NCBI GenBank assembly: GCA_947630025.1
Contig: CANRFZ010000019.1
Coordinates: 1-50,910 of the forward strand
Direction: 5' to 3'
Length of the DNA: 50,910 nucleotides
Source: an uncultured Lachnospiraceae bacterium
GTDB taxonomy: Bacteria > Bacillota > Clostridia > Lachnospirales > Lachnospiraceae
Below, in pieces: positions 34,015-42,000 of the stretch; position 1 is the stretch's first letter, and each line of letters opens with the position of its first letter. Below the pieces are notes generated by a model. The model worked only from the letters and a program-made list of their open reading frames with translations. It made no database searches and was not told the DNA's origin. The position numbers and the translations under genes were made by a program.

Positions 34015-34069
34015 CGCCTGATTCACGCCTGATTCATGTCTGCTTCATGCCTGATTCGTCCCGGATTCA
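34015..34069. repeat. 11-bp tandem repeat array, second
   Basis: Five units at 34015, 34026, 34037, 34048 and 34059: CGCCTGATTCA twice, TGTCTGCTTCA, TGCCTGATTCG, TCCCGGATTCA. The last overlaps the trxB stop codon. The period matches the first array 34 bp away, though the sequence differs. Confidence 0.85.
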
Positions 34070-34975
34070 AACCAGATACCGCTGCACCGACGCCACCGCG
34101 CAGGCGCCGTCCGACACCGCCGTGATGATCTGGCGCACCTGCTTGGTGCGCACGTCGCCCGCCGCAAAGATGCCCGCCGTCTGCGTCGCGCAGTCCTCGC
34201 CGGCGATCACATAGCCCGCACTGTCACAGGGAACGGTTTCCCGGAAGGCTTCCGTATTCGGTTTCATCCCCACCGCCACGAACACGCCGTCCACCGCCAG
34301 CTCCTCCCGAAACTGCCCCGCGGCGTCCGCCAGACGCAGCCGCTCCACCGTATCGCCGCCGGCGATTTCCTGCACGGTACTGTTCCATAGGATCTCCACA
34401 TTTCCGCAGGCCGCCAGCCTGTCCTGCAGCGCCCTCGCCGCCCGCAGACTGTCGCGGCGGTGTATCAGCCATACTTTGCGGCAAAGCGCCGACAGATAGA
34501 CGGCGTCCTCCACCGCCACATCTCCGCCGCCGATGACCGCCACATCTTTTTTCCGGAAAAAAGCGCCGTCGCAGACTGCGCAGTACGAGACGCCCCTGCC
34601 CCGGTACGCCGCTTCGCCCGGCACGCCCAGTTCCCTGTGTTCCGCGCCGGTGGCGATGATCACCGCCTTAGCCTCGCGTTCTGTTCCGTCCGCCAGCTTC
34701 ACGATCTTTGCGCCCTGCCCGTCCACGATACCGGCGACGGCGGCATTTTCAAACCGCGCGCCGGCGCGCTCCGCGTGCTCCCGAAACTTCGTTCCCATAT
34801 CGAATCCGTTCATGCCCGGCATTCCCAGATAATTGTCCACTTCATAAGTATTCAGCACCTGACCGCCGCCCATCGGCTTCTCCTCTATCACCAGCAGATC
34901 CAGCCCCGCACGCCTGCCGTAAACCGCCGCCGACAGGCCCGCAGGCCCCGCGCCGACAATAATCAGATCATACAT
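34067..34975 (-). CDS. trxB: Thioredoxin reductase
   Basis: A 302-residue flavoprotein that passes electrons from NADPH to thioredoxin. The FAD site is IIVGAGPAGLSAAVYGRRAG at the N-terminus, the redox pair is CAVC in YCAVCDGAFF, and the NAD(P) site is VAVIGGGDVAVEDAVYLS. The C-terminal FAD segment IFAAGDVRTKQVRQIITAVSDGA is typical. GGAGG lies eight bases before ATG 34975. It is divergent from the SDR gene. Confidence 0.95.
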   Translation of the reverse strand: MYDLIIVGAGPAGLSAAVYGRRAGLDLLVIEEKPMGGGQVLNTYEVDNYLGMPGMNGFDMGTKFREHAERAGARFENAAVAGIVDGQGAKIVKLADGTEREAKAVIIATGAEHRELGVPGEAAYRGRGVSYCAVCDGAFFRKKDVAVIGGGDVAVEDAVYLSALCRKVWLIHRRDSLRAARALQDRLAACGNVEILWNSTVQEIAGGDTVERLRLADAAGQFREELAVDGVFVAVGMKPNTEAFRETVPCDSAGYVIAGEDCATQTAGIFAAGDVRTKQVRQIITAVSDGACAVASVQRYLV

Positions 34976-35081
34976 CTTCCTGTCCTCCGTATTTTATTTC
35001 TATGACTTTTTTATTTCTATCTTATTATAAACATGATATGATGAAATAAAAAGAGCAATCTGACAGGAGCGGACAAAAAAT

Positions 35082-35828
35082 ATGCAGACAACGCAGACAA
35101 CCCACCCATCTTCCCCCTGCGCGCTGGTCACAGGCGCATCCCGCGGTATCGGTGCAGCCATAGCGGAGGCGCTGGCCGGGGAGGGATATGCCCTGTACCT
35201 GACGTGCCGCCGCTCCGCGGACAGGCTCGGCGCTCTGGCCGACAGGCTGGCCGCACAGTACGGCGTCTCCTGCACGCCCGTCATAGCGGATATGGGAAAA
35301 GAGGAAGACGTGGACAGGCTTTTCGGCCTGATTCCCTCATTGAACGTGCTGGTCAATAACGCCGGCGTCTCCTATATCGGCCTGCTCCATGAAATGTCCG
35401 CCGACGACTGGAGACAGGTAATGGCCTCCAATCTCGACTCCCTCTTTTACACGTGCAGGCGCGCGGTGCCGCTGATGCTGCAGAACCATAGCGGCAGAAT
35501 CGTCAACATCTCCTCCGTCTGGGGCAGCGTGGGCGCCTCGATGGAAACCGCCTACTCCGCCTCCAAGGGCGGCGTCAACAGTTTTACAAAAGCGCTGGCA
35601 AAAGAGCTGGCTCCCAGCGGGATTCAGGTCAATGCCGTCGCCTGCGGCGTGATCGACACGGACATGAACCGCTGCCTGACCGCTGAGGAGGTGGACGCGC
35701 TGCGGAGCGAAATCCCCGCTGACCGTATCGGTCAACCAGAGGAAGCCGCACAGATGGTGCTTTCCGTGCTCCACGCGCCCGCCTATATGACCGGTCAGGT
35801 CATCACACTTGACGGCGGCTGGTATTAA
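35082..35828 (+). CDS. Short-chain dehydrogenase/reductase (FabG-like)
   Basis: A 248-residue NAD(P)-dependent oxidoreductase. The cofactor motif is VTGASRGIGAAIA, the NNAG motif is present, and the catalytic Ser-Tyr-Lys are in NISSVWG and YSASKGG. The closing GQVITLDGGWY resembles 3-oxoacyl-ACP reductase FabG, but no fatty-acid synthesis genes adjoin, so the substrate is open. The start follows CAGGAG. It begins the run of plus-strand genes. Confidence 0.9.
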   Translation: MQTTQTTHPSSPCALVTGASRGIGAAIAEALAGEGYALYLTCRRSADRLGALADRLAAQYGVSCTPVIADMGKEEDVDRLFGLIPSLNVLVNNAGVSYIGLLHEMSADDWRQVMASNLDSLFYTCRRAVPLMLQNHSGRIVNISSVWGSVGASMETAYSASKGGVNSFTKALAKELAPSGIQVNAVACGVIDTDMNRCLTAEEVDALRSEIPADRIGQPEEAAQMVLSVLHAPAYMTGQVITLDGGWY

Positions 35829-35886
35829 GCAGATCGGTCAACGCCGCCCGACACATCCTTTTCGTTTCAAAAATTTTTTATAAAAG

Positions 35887-35914
35887 TGCAACCTGCGCCA
35901 TTTTTTTCCCTTTA
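35887..35914 (+). promoter_or_regulatory. Candidate ECF-type promoter of the sigma factor operon
   Basis: TGCAACC (35887-35893) resembles the AAC-containing -35 element of ECF sigma promoters; a suitable -10 would fall near 35909-35914 (CTTTAT). If right, the operon is autoregulated. The -10 is not distinctive, so this is tentative. Confidence 0.3.
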
Positions 35915-36047
35915 TAAAGATAGAGAAAGTCATAAACAAAACCTTTTCATGGTAGAAAAGGCAGAGAAGACTTTAGGCAACAGCGGCAGAACGCATAAGC
36001 AAAAACATCGCAAAAAACTCATGCAGCATGAAGGAAGGAGAACCGTT

Positions 36048-36605
36048 TTGGAGGACAGGGCGATTATCGACCTCTACTGGCAGAGGTCTCCGCAGGCAAT
36101 CGACGAGACCGCGCACAAATACGGCGGCAGACTGGAAAGCCTGTCGGTCAATATACTGCACAACAGACAGGACGCCGAAGAATGCGTCAACGACACCTAC
36201 CATGCGGCCTGGAACACAATGCCGCCCCGGAAGCCGGAATTTTTGTTCGCGTATCTGGCCAAAATCGCGCGCCATTTTTCGCTGGGCAGATATGACTATT
36301 ATCACGCTCAAAAGCGGACGGCGTCGGTGGTGGAATTGAGCGCCGAGCTGGAGCGTTGTCTGCCCGCTCCCGACGATGCGGAGCGCAGAATGGAGAGCGA
36401 GGAGATCGGGCGGGCGATCAGCGGCTTCCTGCGCGGCCAGAGCGTGCGGACGCGGCAGGTTTTTGTGCGGAGATACTGGTATATGGATTCCGTCAAAGAC
36501 ATCGCCCGAACCTTTGGCATCAGCGAGAGTAATGTCAAATCGATTCTTTTTCGGATGCGCGCCGGACTGCGCGAATACTTTGAAAAGGAGGGCATCGCAC
36601 TATGA
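36048..36605 (+). CDS. ECF-type RNA polymerase sigma factor
   Basis: A 185-residue sigma-70 family protein with region 2 (SLSVNILHNRQDAEECVNDTYHAAW) and region 4 (RQVFVRRYWYMDSVKDIARTFGISESNVKSILFRMRAGLREYF) and little else, the ECF layout. The start is a TTG at 36048 with AAGGAG seven bases upstream; upstream in-frame ATGs (35949 and others) lack such a site and give no homologous residues. The stop overlaps the next gene's ATG as ATGA, so the downstream membrane protein is translated from the same message and is its likely partner. Confidence 0.87.
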   Translation: MEDRAIIDLYWQRSPQAIDETAHKYGGRLESLSVNILHNRQDAEECVNDTYHAAWNTMPPRKPEFLFAYLAKIARHFSLGRYDYYHAQKRTASVVELSAELERCLPAPDDAERRMESEEIGRAISGFLRGQSVRTRQVFVRRYWYMDSVKDIARTFGISESNVKSILFRMRAGLREYFEKEGIAL

Positions 36606-37657
36606 GAGGCAGAGATTTGCTGGACGCCATGGAATACATCGACGACGCGCTGGTGGATGAGGCGGCGCTGCCGGATGAGATGCTGGTGGACGAAGCGACG
36701 CAGCCGGTCGAAACGCTGCAGAACGAGACACCGGTGGACGAAGCGCTGCCTGATGGCGGCAGCACGAGACGCGGTTCTTCCAGACGGCTGCGCTTCTTCT
36801 ATACTGCCGCCGGGCTGCTGGCCGCGGCGGGACTCTCCGCGCTGGCAATACACACCTACCGTCTCTCCGGGCATACCGCCGCCGGAGCGCAGGAGCAGCC
36901 CACGTCTGAATCGTCTGAAATCGCCGCAGGAAATGTGCCCGGCCAAGAACCGGCTGCGGCAGCGGACGGAAACGCCGGGGCAGACATGGCATCCGACGCG
37001 GCGGCGGACGAAAGTGCCGAAGCAGACACGGCATCCGGCGTGGCAGCGGACGAAAGCACAGATGCAGGCATAGCGGAAGGTGCGGCAGCGGACGAAAGCG
37101 CCGAGGCAGACACGGCATCCGGCGCGGCGGCAGACGAAAGCTCAGAAGCAGGCATAGCGGAAGATGCGGCGGCGGACGAGAATACCAAGCAGCAGGCTAA
37201 GGCCGCCCAAGAGTATACGGTCATCCACGGCTATCCGCAGGACGAAACCGGAACGGCATATGTGAATGTCGATTATGCCCTGCCCGAAAAAGGAACTTTT
37301 TTCTGCACGATTCTTTTGGAGAACGCCATTGGATTTTATGACGGAACATACAACACGGCGAGCAGGGAAAGCGGCCTCCCATACGCCTATGCGGTTCGCA
37401 TCAATGTATTCGGCGACGCGGTGGGAGACGGCGGCGATGCCTCCGGCGAAAACTATATGCTCCTGAGTCTCAGCGAAGACGGACGCGGCAAGCTCAGAGC
37501 GGAATACCAGCGTCTTCTGGAGCTCGGATACCACGTGTCGCTGACAGAAAATGACGATAGTGTCATATTGACCGGAACGCTGACCAAGGAAGAAATCGAC
37601 TCTTTCAGGCCGCTGCCCGATTACGGCTATATTTTCCAATTTGAAAATGAAGAATAG
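36602..37657 (+). CDS. Probable membrane-bound anti-sigma factor with repeat linker
   Basis: A 351-residue single-pass membrane protein. Residues 1-63 are an acidic cytoplasmic part opening MRGRDLLDAMEYIDDALVDEA, similar in style to N-termini of proteins following ECF genes in this group. A helix lies at about 65-88 (FFYTAAGLLAAAGLSALAI). Outside, residues about 100-200 are an Ala/Asp/Glu/Ser linker with four 14-residue repeats, then a compact C-terminal domain (about 210-351) with no recognised family. The anti-sigma call rests on coupling to the sigma gene and topology; there is no classical zinc anti-sigma motif. Confidence 0.65.
   Translation: MRGRDLLDAMEYIDDALVDEAALPDEMLVDEATQPVETLQNETPVDEALPDGGSTRRGSSRRLRFFYTAAGLLAAAGLSALAIHTYRLSGHTAAGAQEQPTSESSEIAAGNVPGQEPAAAADGNAGADMASDAAADESAEADTASGVAADESTDAGIAEGAAADESAEADTASGAAADESSEAGIAEDAAADENTKQQAKAAQEYTVIHGYPQDETGTAYVNVDYALPEKGTFFCTILLENAIGFYDGTYNTASRESGLPYAYAVRINVFGDAVGDGGDASGENYMLLSLSEDGRGKLRAEYQRLLELGYHVSLTENDDSVILTGTLTKEEIDSFRPLPDYGYIFQFENEE
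37001..37183 (+). repeat. 42-bp in-frame tandem repeat in the anti-sigma linker
   Basis: Units start at 37001, 37043, 37085 and 37127, with a partial fifth at 37169. Each begins GC(G/A)GC(G/A)GACGAAAG and encodes AADES plus nine residues. Units 1 and 3 resemble each other (AEADTASG), as do 2 and 4 (xxAGIAEx), so an 84-bp pair was duplicated. Confidence 0.9.
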
Positions 37658-37778
37658 GCGTAGAGGCAGCGCAGAAACACAGGCAGCAGCGGCATACACG
37701 AAAGTAACACGAAAATAGAAGCAGCATGGAAACAGGCAGCATCGAATCGCGTGAAGGAAGCGCAGAAACGGAGCGGAT

Positions 37779-39263
37779 ATGAAAAAGAAACTTTTATCGG
37801 TATTTCTCATCACACTGGGCATAGGGATGCTGAACGCCTGCGGCGGCGCGCCGGAGATAGCGCCCGACGAAGCGCAGCGGGAACAGAAGCAGACATCGCC
37901 TGCCGCGGCGCAGACAGACGGCACACAGGCGGACGGCGCAAGGCAGACGCAAGATGCGCAGAATATGCAGAATGCGCAGAATCCCAGCCGGATGTCTGGC
38001 GTTACGGAGCTGACGGACACTACGGCTGCCGATACCGCCGTCGGCGTAGCGATCGACTATTCGATAAACGATTACCGAAATCTGCAGGACTTTAGTTATG
38101 ACTTGTTCCGATTGAGCGCCGACGAGACGAACCCCGTGTTATCGCCCGTATCGGCGTACCTGTCGCTCGCCATGGCCGGAATGGGCGCCAAAGGTGACAC
38201 GAGAGAGCAGTTCGCGGACGTACTCGGCGCAGATATGACCGTGTTTGCCGACGATATGATGAACTCGTATCTGGCCGACGAGGAAAGCATGACGCTGCGC
38301 GCCGGCAATTCGACGTGGATCGACGAGGGATTTGGCGTAAGCGAAGAATGGCTGGGCGAGATCCGCTCCCTGATGGACGCGCAGGCGTTCCGGGCGGACT
38401 TATCCGGCGAGGAGGCGATGAACGCCGTCAATGCGTGGATCAGCGCAAACACGGAGGGCCTGATAGACGGAATGCCGGAAAACCCTTTCGACGACCGCAC
38501 CGCGCTGGCCCTGATCAATACGCTGTACTTTAAGGCGGACTGGCTGAACCCGTTCGACGGTCAGGCTACCGCGCGGGAATCTTTTATGCCCGACGGCGCG
38601 GACGCCGTGGAAACGGATATGATGAACAAATATGCCGAACACTGTGATTATATTGCCAATGATTTTGCCGAAGGCGTGGTTCTGCCCTACCGAAGCGCAT
38701 CCGGCACAAACATCGCGTTCGTCGCAATCAAACCCGCCATGCTGCCGTATCCCGAAGCGGCTGCCGGGGAAGGCGCGGCGGCGGACGTGATGATACCGGC
38801 CAAATACGACATCCGCACCGTATATGGCAAATTGACCAGTGAAGTCATAAACGATATGATCGAGGGCAGAACGGACCGTCCGGTCAATTTGAAACTGCCT
38901 GTCTTTGCGATATCGTTCGAGCGGAAACTGAATGACGACCTGATCCGCATGGGACTGGACAAGGCTTTTGGCGATTCGGCAGATTTCAGCGGTATCGGCG
39001 ACGGGCTTTCCATCAGTCTGGTACTCCAACAGTCAAAAATCATCGTGGACGAAGCGGGCACGGAAGCGGCGGCGGCGACGTTGACCGCAGAGGCCGGAAG
39101 CTCCATGGCAGAACCGACGGATGTGGTCAATGTGTATTTCAACGAGCCGTTCCTATACATGGTCATGGATATGGACAGGAAAACGCCGTTGTTGATCGGC
39201 ATCATGGACAATCCGGCTGTGCAGGAGAAACTCCCGGCGTATGCCAAGCCGATGGCGCGTTGA
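37779..39263 (+). CDS. Lipoprotein serpin (serine protease inhibitor)
   Basis: A 494-residue serpin predicted to be anchored outside the membrane. The N-terminus MKKKLLSVFLITLGIGMLNAC is a lipoprotein signal with lipid-attachment Cys21, followed by a Gln/Ala-rich linker to about residue 85. The serpin fold shows NPVLSPVSAYLSLAMAGMGAKGDT, NAWISANTEGLI, ALINTLYFKADW and the C-terminal PFLYMVMD. The reactive loop hinge is GTEAAAATL from Gly427; counting from the conserved P15 Gly puts P1-P1' at Ser441-Ser442 after Ala-Gly, suggesting inhibition of elastase-like proteases with small P1 preference. It follows the sigma/anti-sigma pair by 121 bp, with CGGAG before the ATG. Confidence 0.92.
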   Translation: MKKKLLSVFLITLGIGMLNACGGAPEIAPDEAQREQKQTSPAAAQTDGTQADGARQTQDAQNMQNAQNPSRMSGVTELTDTTAADTAVGVAIDYSINDYRNLQDFSYDLFRLSADETNPVLSPVSAYLSLAMAGMGAKGDTREQFADVLGADMTVFADDMMNSYLADEESMTLRAGNSTWIDEGFGVSEEWLGEIRSLMDAQAFRADLSGEEAMNAVNAWISANTEGLIDGMPENPFDDRTALALINTLYFKADWLNPFDGQATARESFMPDGADAVETDMMNKYAEHCDYIANDFAEGVVLPYRSASGTNIAFVAIKPAMLPYPEAAAGEGAAADVMIPAKYDIRTVYGKLTSEVINDMIEGRTDRPVNLKLPVFAISFERKLNDDLIRMGLDKAFGDSADFSGIGDGLSISLVLQQSKIIVDEAGTEAAAATLTAEAGSSMAEPTDVVNVYFNEPFLYMVMDMDRKTPLLIGIMDNPAVQEKLPAYAKPMAR

Positions 39264-39327
39264 AGGCCGCCGGCCTTGACTAGCAGACGCGGAATGACGT
39301 ATGTGTCATGCAAAGCGTCCTATTTCC

Positions 39328-39356
39328 TTGCATTGTCCGGACGAAAGAATTATAAT
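39328..39356 (+). promoter_or_regulatory. Promoter of the bceRS-like operon
   Basis: TTGCAT (39328-39333), a 17-bp spacer containing GTCCGGAC, and TATAAT (39351-39356). It is about 125 bp before the GTG start of the response regulator. Confidence 0.78.
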
Positions 39357-39358
39357 CT

Positions 39359-39421
39359 CCCATAGAAAATGATTATTTCCCATAGAAAATGATAATTTAG
39401 AAAATGGTAATTTCCCATAGG
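39359..39421 (+). repeat. 20-bp repeats in the bceRS leader
   Basis: CCCATAGAAAATGATTATTT (39359-39378) is followed directly by CCCATAGAAAATGATAATTT (39379-39398), then AGAAAATGGTAATTT and CCCATAGG (39399-39421), a partly degraded third copy. They begin two bases after the -10 box. Confidence 0.85.
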
Positions 39422-39480
39422 AAGTGCGCGTATGAATGGCATGACTTTGCGGAAAGCAAGCGGGAAAAAGGGAGGCTGCG

Positions 39481-40158
39481 GTGACAAAAGCATCGAAAAT
39501 CATGATTGTGGAAGATGACTCTGCCATCCGGGAAGAACTTGTGCTGCTATTGGAAAACGAAGGCTATCAGGTTCTGACGGTCACAAATTTTGACACCATC
39601 ACGGATCAGGCCGTACAGGAGCAGCCTGATCTTATTCTTTTGGACATCGGACTGCCGCGGCAGGACGGATTTTCCCTGTGCGCCGCCCTGCGAAAAACTG
39701 TCCCGGCGCCGATCATCTTTGTCACCAGCCGGGACTCCGGGCTGGACGAGGTGCGGGCGCTGAGTCTGGGCGGGGACGATTACATCACGAAGCCGTACAA
39801 CGTTCCCGTCCTGCTGGCCAGAATCAGGGCCGTCCTGCGCCGCAGCAAAGATGCGTCTGAACACGCGGACACTATGGAAGCCGCGGGCGTGCGCTTAAGC
39901 CTGACAAAAGGAACGCTGGCATCGGCAAAAAAGTCGGTGGAGCTCACCCGGAACGAGCTGCAGATTATGGCCTGTCTGATGGAGCATAACGGGCAGATCG
40001 TCTCCCGCGCCAGTCTGCTGGACGCACTGTGGGACAACCAAATCTACATCGACGACAACACGCTCAGCGTCAACATGACGCGGCTTCGCGGAAAGCTGGC
40101 GGAACTGGATCTGCCCGATCTGATCAAAACCCGCCGGGGAATGGGGTATCAGCTATGA
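39481..40158 (+). CDS. bceR: BceR-like response regulator
   Basis: A 225-residue OmpR-type regulator. The receiver domain has acidic pocket VEDD, phospho-acceptor Asp55 (LLDIGLP), and the lysine in DDYITKPYN. The winged-helix domain ends NTLSVNMTRLRGKLAELDLPDLIKTRRGMGYQL in pieces. The GTG at 39481 follows AGGGAGG at normal spacing. It overlaps the sensor gene as ATGA. The set RR, small kinase, ATPase and ten-helix permease is the Bce module for cell-wall-active peptides. Confidence 0.93.
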   Translation: MTKASKIMIVEDDSAIREELVLLLENEGYQVLTVTNFDTITDQAVQEQPDLILLDIGLPRQDGFSLCAALRKTVPAPIIFVTSRDSGLDEVRALSLGGDDYITKPYNVPVLLARIRAVLRRSKDASEHADTMEAAGVRLSLTKGTLASAKKSVELTRNELQIMACLMEHNGQIVSRASLLDALWDNQIYIDDNTLSVNMTRLRGKLAELDLPDLIKTRRGMGYQL

Positions 40159-41165
40159 CCTTCGGAAAATTTTTGTCTGACCGACTGAGTCGGATCATCC
40201 TGTGGCTCGCCTGCTTCGCGGCAGCGGCTCTTTTTCTCACCGCAACCGGCACGCAGACCGGCGTCCTCCTCCTTTTGCTGCCGCCTCTGCTGCTGGTTTT
40301 TCTGACCGTTACAGGAACAGACTATCTGCGCGAACGTGCCCGCCTCCGGGAACTGGAGAACATTCTGGAAGGCTTGGATGAAAAATATCTGTTCACCGAA
40401 TGTGTCCCCGCGGCAGACCGGCTCTATGAGCGCTGCCTTTTTGACCTGATGCGCCGTGCAGGTCAGGCGATGATCGGCGCGGTGTCCGATGCGCGCGCCG
40501 CCCAGCGGGACTACCGGGAGTACGTGGAGAGCTGGGTGCACGAAGTCAAGACTCCCATCACCGCCGCGCGGCTCGTCTGCCGTCAGCTTGCGGGGGAACC
40601 CCGGCGAAAACTGGATTTGGAACTGGCACAGATTGAGGCCCATGTGGAAAGGGCCTTATTCTACGCCCGCGCGGAGACGCCGGAGCAGGACTGCGTGATC
40701 CGTCAGGCCGTCTTGTCCGACATCGTCTCCGAGGCAGTGGAAAACCACCGGACGCTGCTGATGCAGAGCGGCGTCCGCATCGAGACGGAGGGCCTTGCGC
40801 AGCAAGTCTACACGGACAAAAAATGGGCCGCTTTTATTCTCGGCCAACTGCTCCAAAACGCCGCCCGCTACCGGAGCGACGCGCCAGTCATCACCCTATC
40901 CGCCAAGCCCATGGGAAACCGGGTGCGGCTCACCGTCCGGGACAATGGAATCGGCATCCCTGCCCACGAACTGCCCCGCGTATTTGATCGGGGATTCACC
41001 GGCTCCAACGGTCGTTTCCGCGGCGGGGCCACAGGCATGGGCCTGTACCTGTGCAAAAAACTGTCCGGCTTTCTGGAGCTGGACATTCATCTGACCTCGG
41101 AGGAGGGAAAAGGAACCTGTGTGGCTCTCACGTTTCCCGCCAAAGAGAATCTTACAAAAATGTAA
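40155..41165 (+). CDS. bceS: BceS-like intramembrane-sensing histidine kinase
   Basis: A 336-residue kinase with two closely spaced N-terminal helices (about 12-55) and almost no external loop, as in BceS kinases, which sense through the partner transporter. Phospho-acceptor His129 lies in WVHEVKTPITAARL; the ATP site shows QLLQNAARY, DNGIGI and GATGMGLYLCKKL. The true start is the ATG at 40155 overlapping the regulator stop. Its last codons overlap the BceR-type operator. Confidence 0.92.
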   Translation: MTFGKFLSDRLSRIILWLACFAAAALFLTATGTQTGVLLLLLPPLLLVFLTVTGTDYLRERARLRELENILEGLDEKYLFTECVPAADRLYERCLFDLMRRAGQAMIGAVSDARAAQRDYREYVESWVHEVKTPITAARLVCRQLAGEPRRKLDLELAQIEAHVERALFYARAETPEQDCVIRQAVLSDIVSEAVENHRTLLMQSGVRIETEGLAQQVYTDKKWAAFILGQLLQNAARYRSDAPVITLSAKPMGNRVRLTVRDNGIGIPAHELPRVFDRGFTGSNGRFRGGATGMGLYLCKKLSGFLELDIHLTSEEGKGTCVALTFPAKENLTKM

Positions 41166-41166
41166 G
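41151..41166. promoter_or_regulatory. BceR-type operator
   Basis: CTTACA-AAAA-TGTAAG is a perfect inverted repeat and fits the TNACA-N4-TGTAA box described for BceR-like regulators. It covers the bceS stop codon and lies 75 bp before the transporter ATPase gene, so the transporter probably has its own inducible promoter. A matching -10 near 41208 (TACCAT) is plausible. Confidence 0.78.
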
Positions 41167-41241
41167 GAAACCTAATCGCAATTCGATACAAGCGCCGTTC
41201 CTTTTGATGTACCATGAACCCATCAGAAAGGAGGCTATACT

Positions 41242-42000
41242 ATGCTGCAAGTGCAGAACATCGAAAAATACTACGGAAGCAGAAACAATGTCACCAAGGC
41301 TCTGGACCGGGTGAGCTTCGACGTGGCAGACGGGGAGTTTCTGGTCATCATGGGTGCGTCCGGCAGCGGCAAGACCACGCTGCTCAACTGCATCTCTACC
41401 ATTGACACGGTCAGCGCGGGCAAAATCCTGATGGACGGCGTCAATATCGCCGATCTGTCCGAGGACGCTCTGGCAAAGTTCCGTCGGGAACGGCTGGGCT
41501 TCGTGTTTCAGGACTTTAATCTGCTGGACACGCTGACGGTGGAGGAAAATATCGGTCTGGCGCTTTCCTTAAATCATATGAACGCGGGATCTGTGCAGGA
41601 GCGGGTGCGCAAGGTGGCCGAAAAATTTGGCATCACGGAAATTCTCTCCAAATTTCCCTATCAGATCTCCGGCGGACAGAAGCAGCGGACTGCCTGTGCC
41701 CGCGCCATCGCAGCGGGACAATCGCTGCTTTTGGCCGATGAGCCGACCGGTGCGCTGGATTCCAAAGCATCCAAAAATCTGCTGGAAATCCTGTCCACGA
41801 TGAACCGGGACTTGGGCGCAACGATCCTCATGGTCACGCATGACGCTTATAGCGCCAGCTACGCGGGCCGGGTGCTTTTTCTCAAAGATGGCCGCGTCTT
41901 TAACGAGCTGCTTCGGGGAGACCGGGACAGGTCTGTATTCTATCACGAAATTTTGGACGTTTTAGCCGCGTTGGGAGGTGATATCAGTGACGTTATTTAA
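41242..42000 (+). CDS. bceA: BceA-like ABC transporter ATPase
   Basis: A 252-residue ATPase of the MacB/BceA group. Walker A GASGSGKTTLLN, signature ISGGQKQRTACARAIA, Walker B LLADEPTGALDSKAS, and the switch histidine in MVTHD. The sequence FQDFNLLDTLTVEENI is typical for BceA. AAAGGAGG precedes ATG 41242. It overlaps the permease gene by 14 bp. Confidence 0.95.
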   Translation: MLQVQNIEKYYGSRNNVTKALDRVSFDVADGEFLVIMGASGSGKTTLLNCISTIDTVSAGKILMDGVNIADLSEDALAKFRRERLGFVFQDFNLLDTLTVEENIGLALSLNHMNAGSVQERVRKVAEKFGITEILSKFPYQISGGQKQRTACARAIAAGQSLLLADEPTGALDSKASKNLLEILSTMNRDLGATILMVTHDAYSASYAGRVLFLKDGRVFNELLRGDRDRSVFYHEILDVLAALGGDISDVI

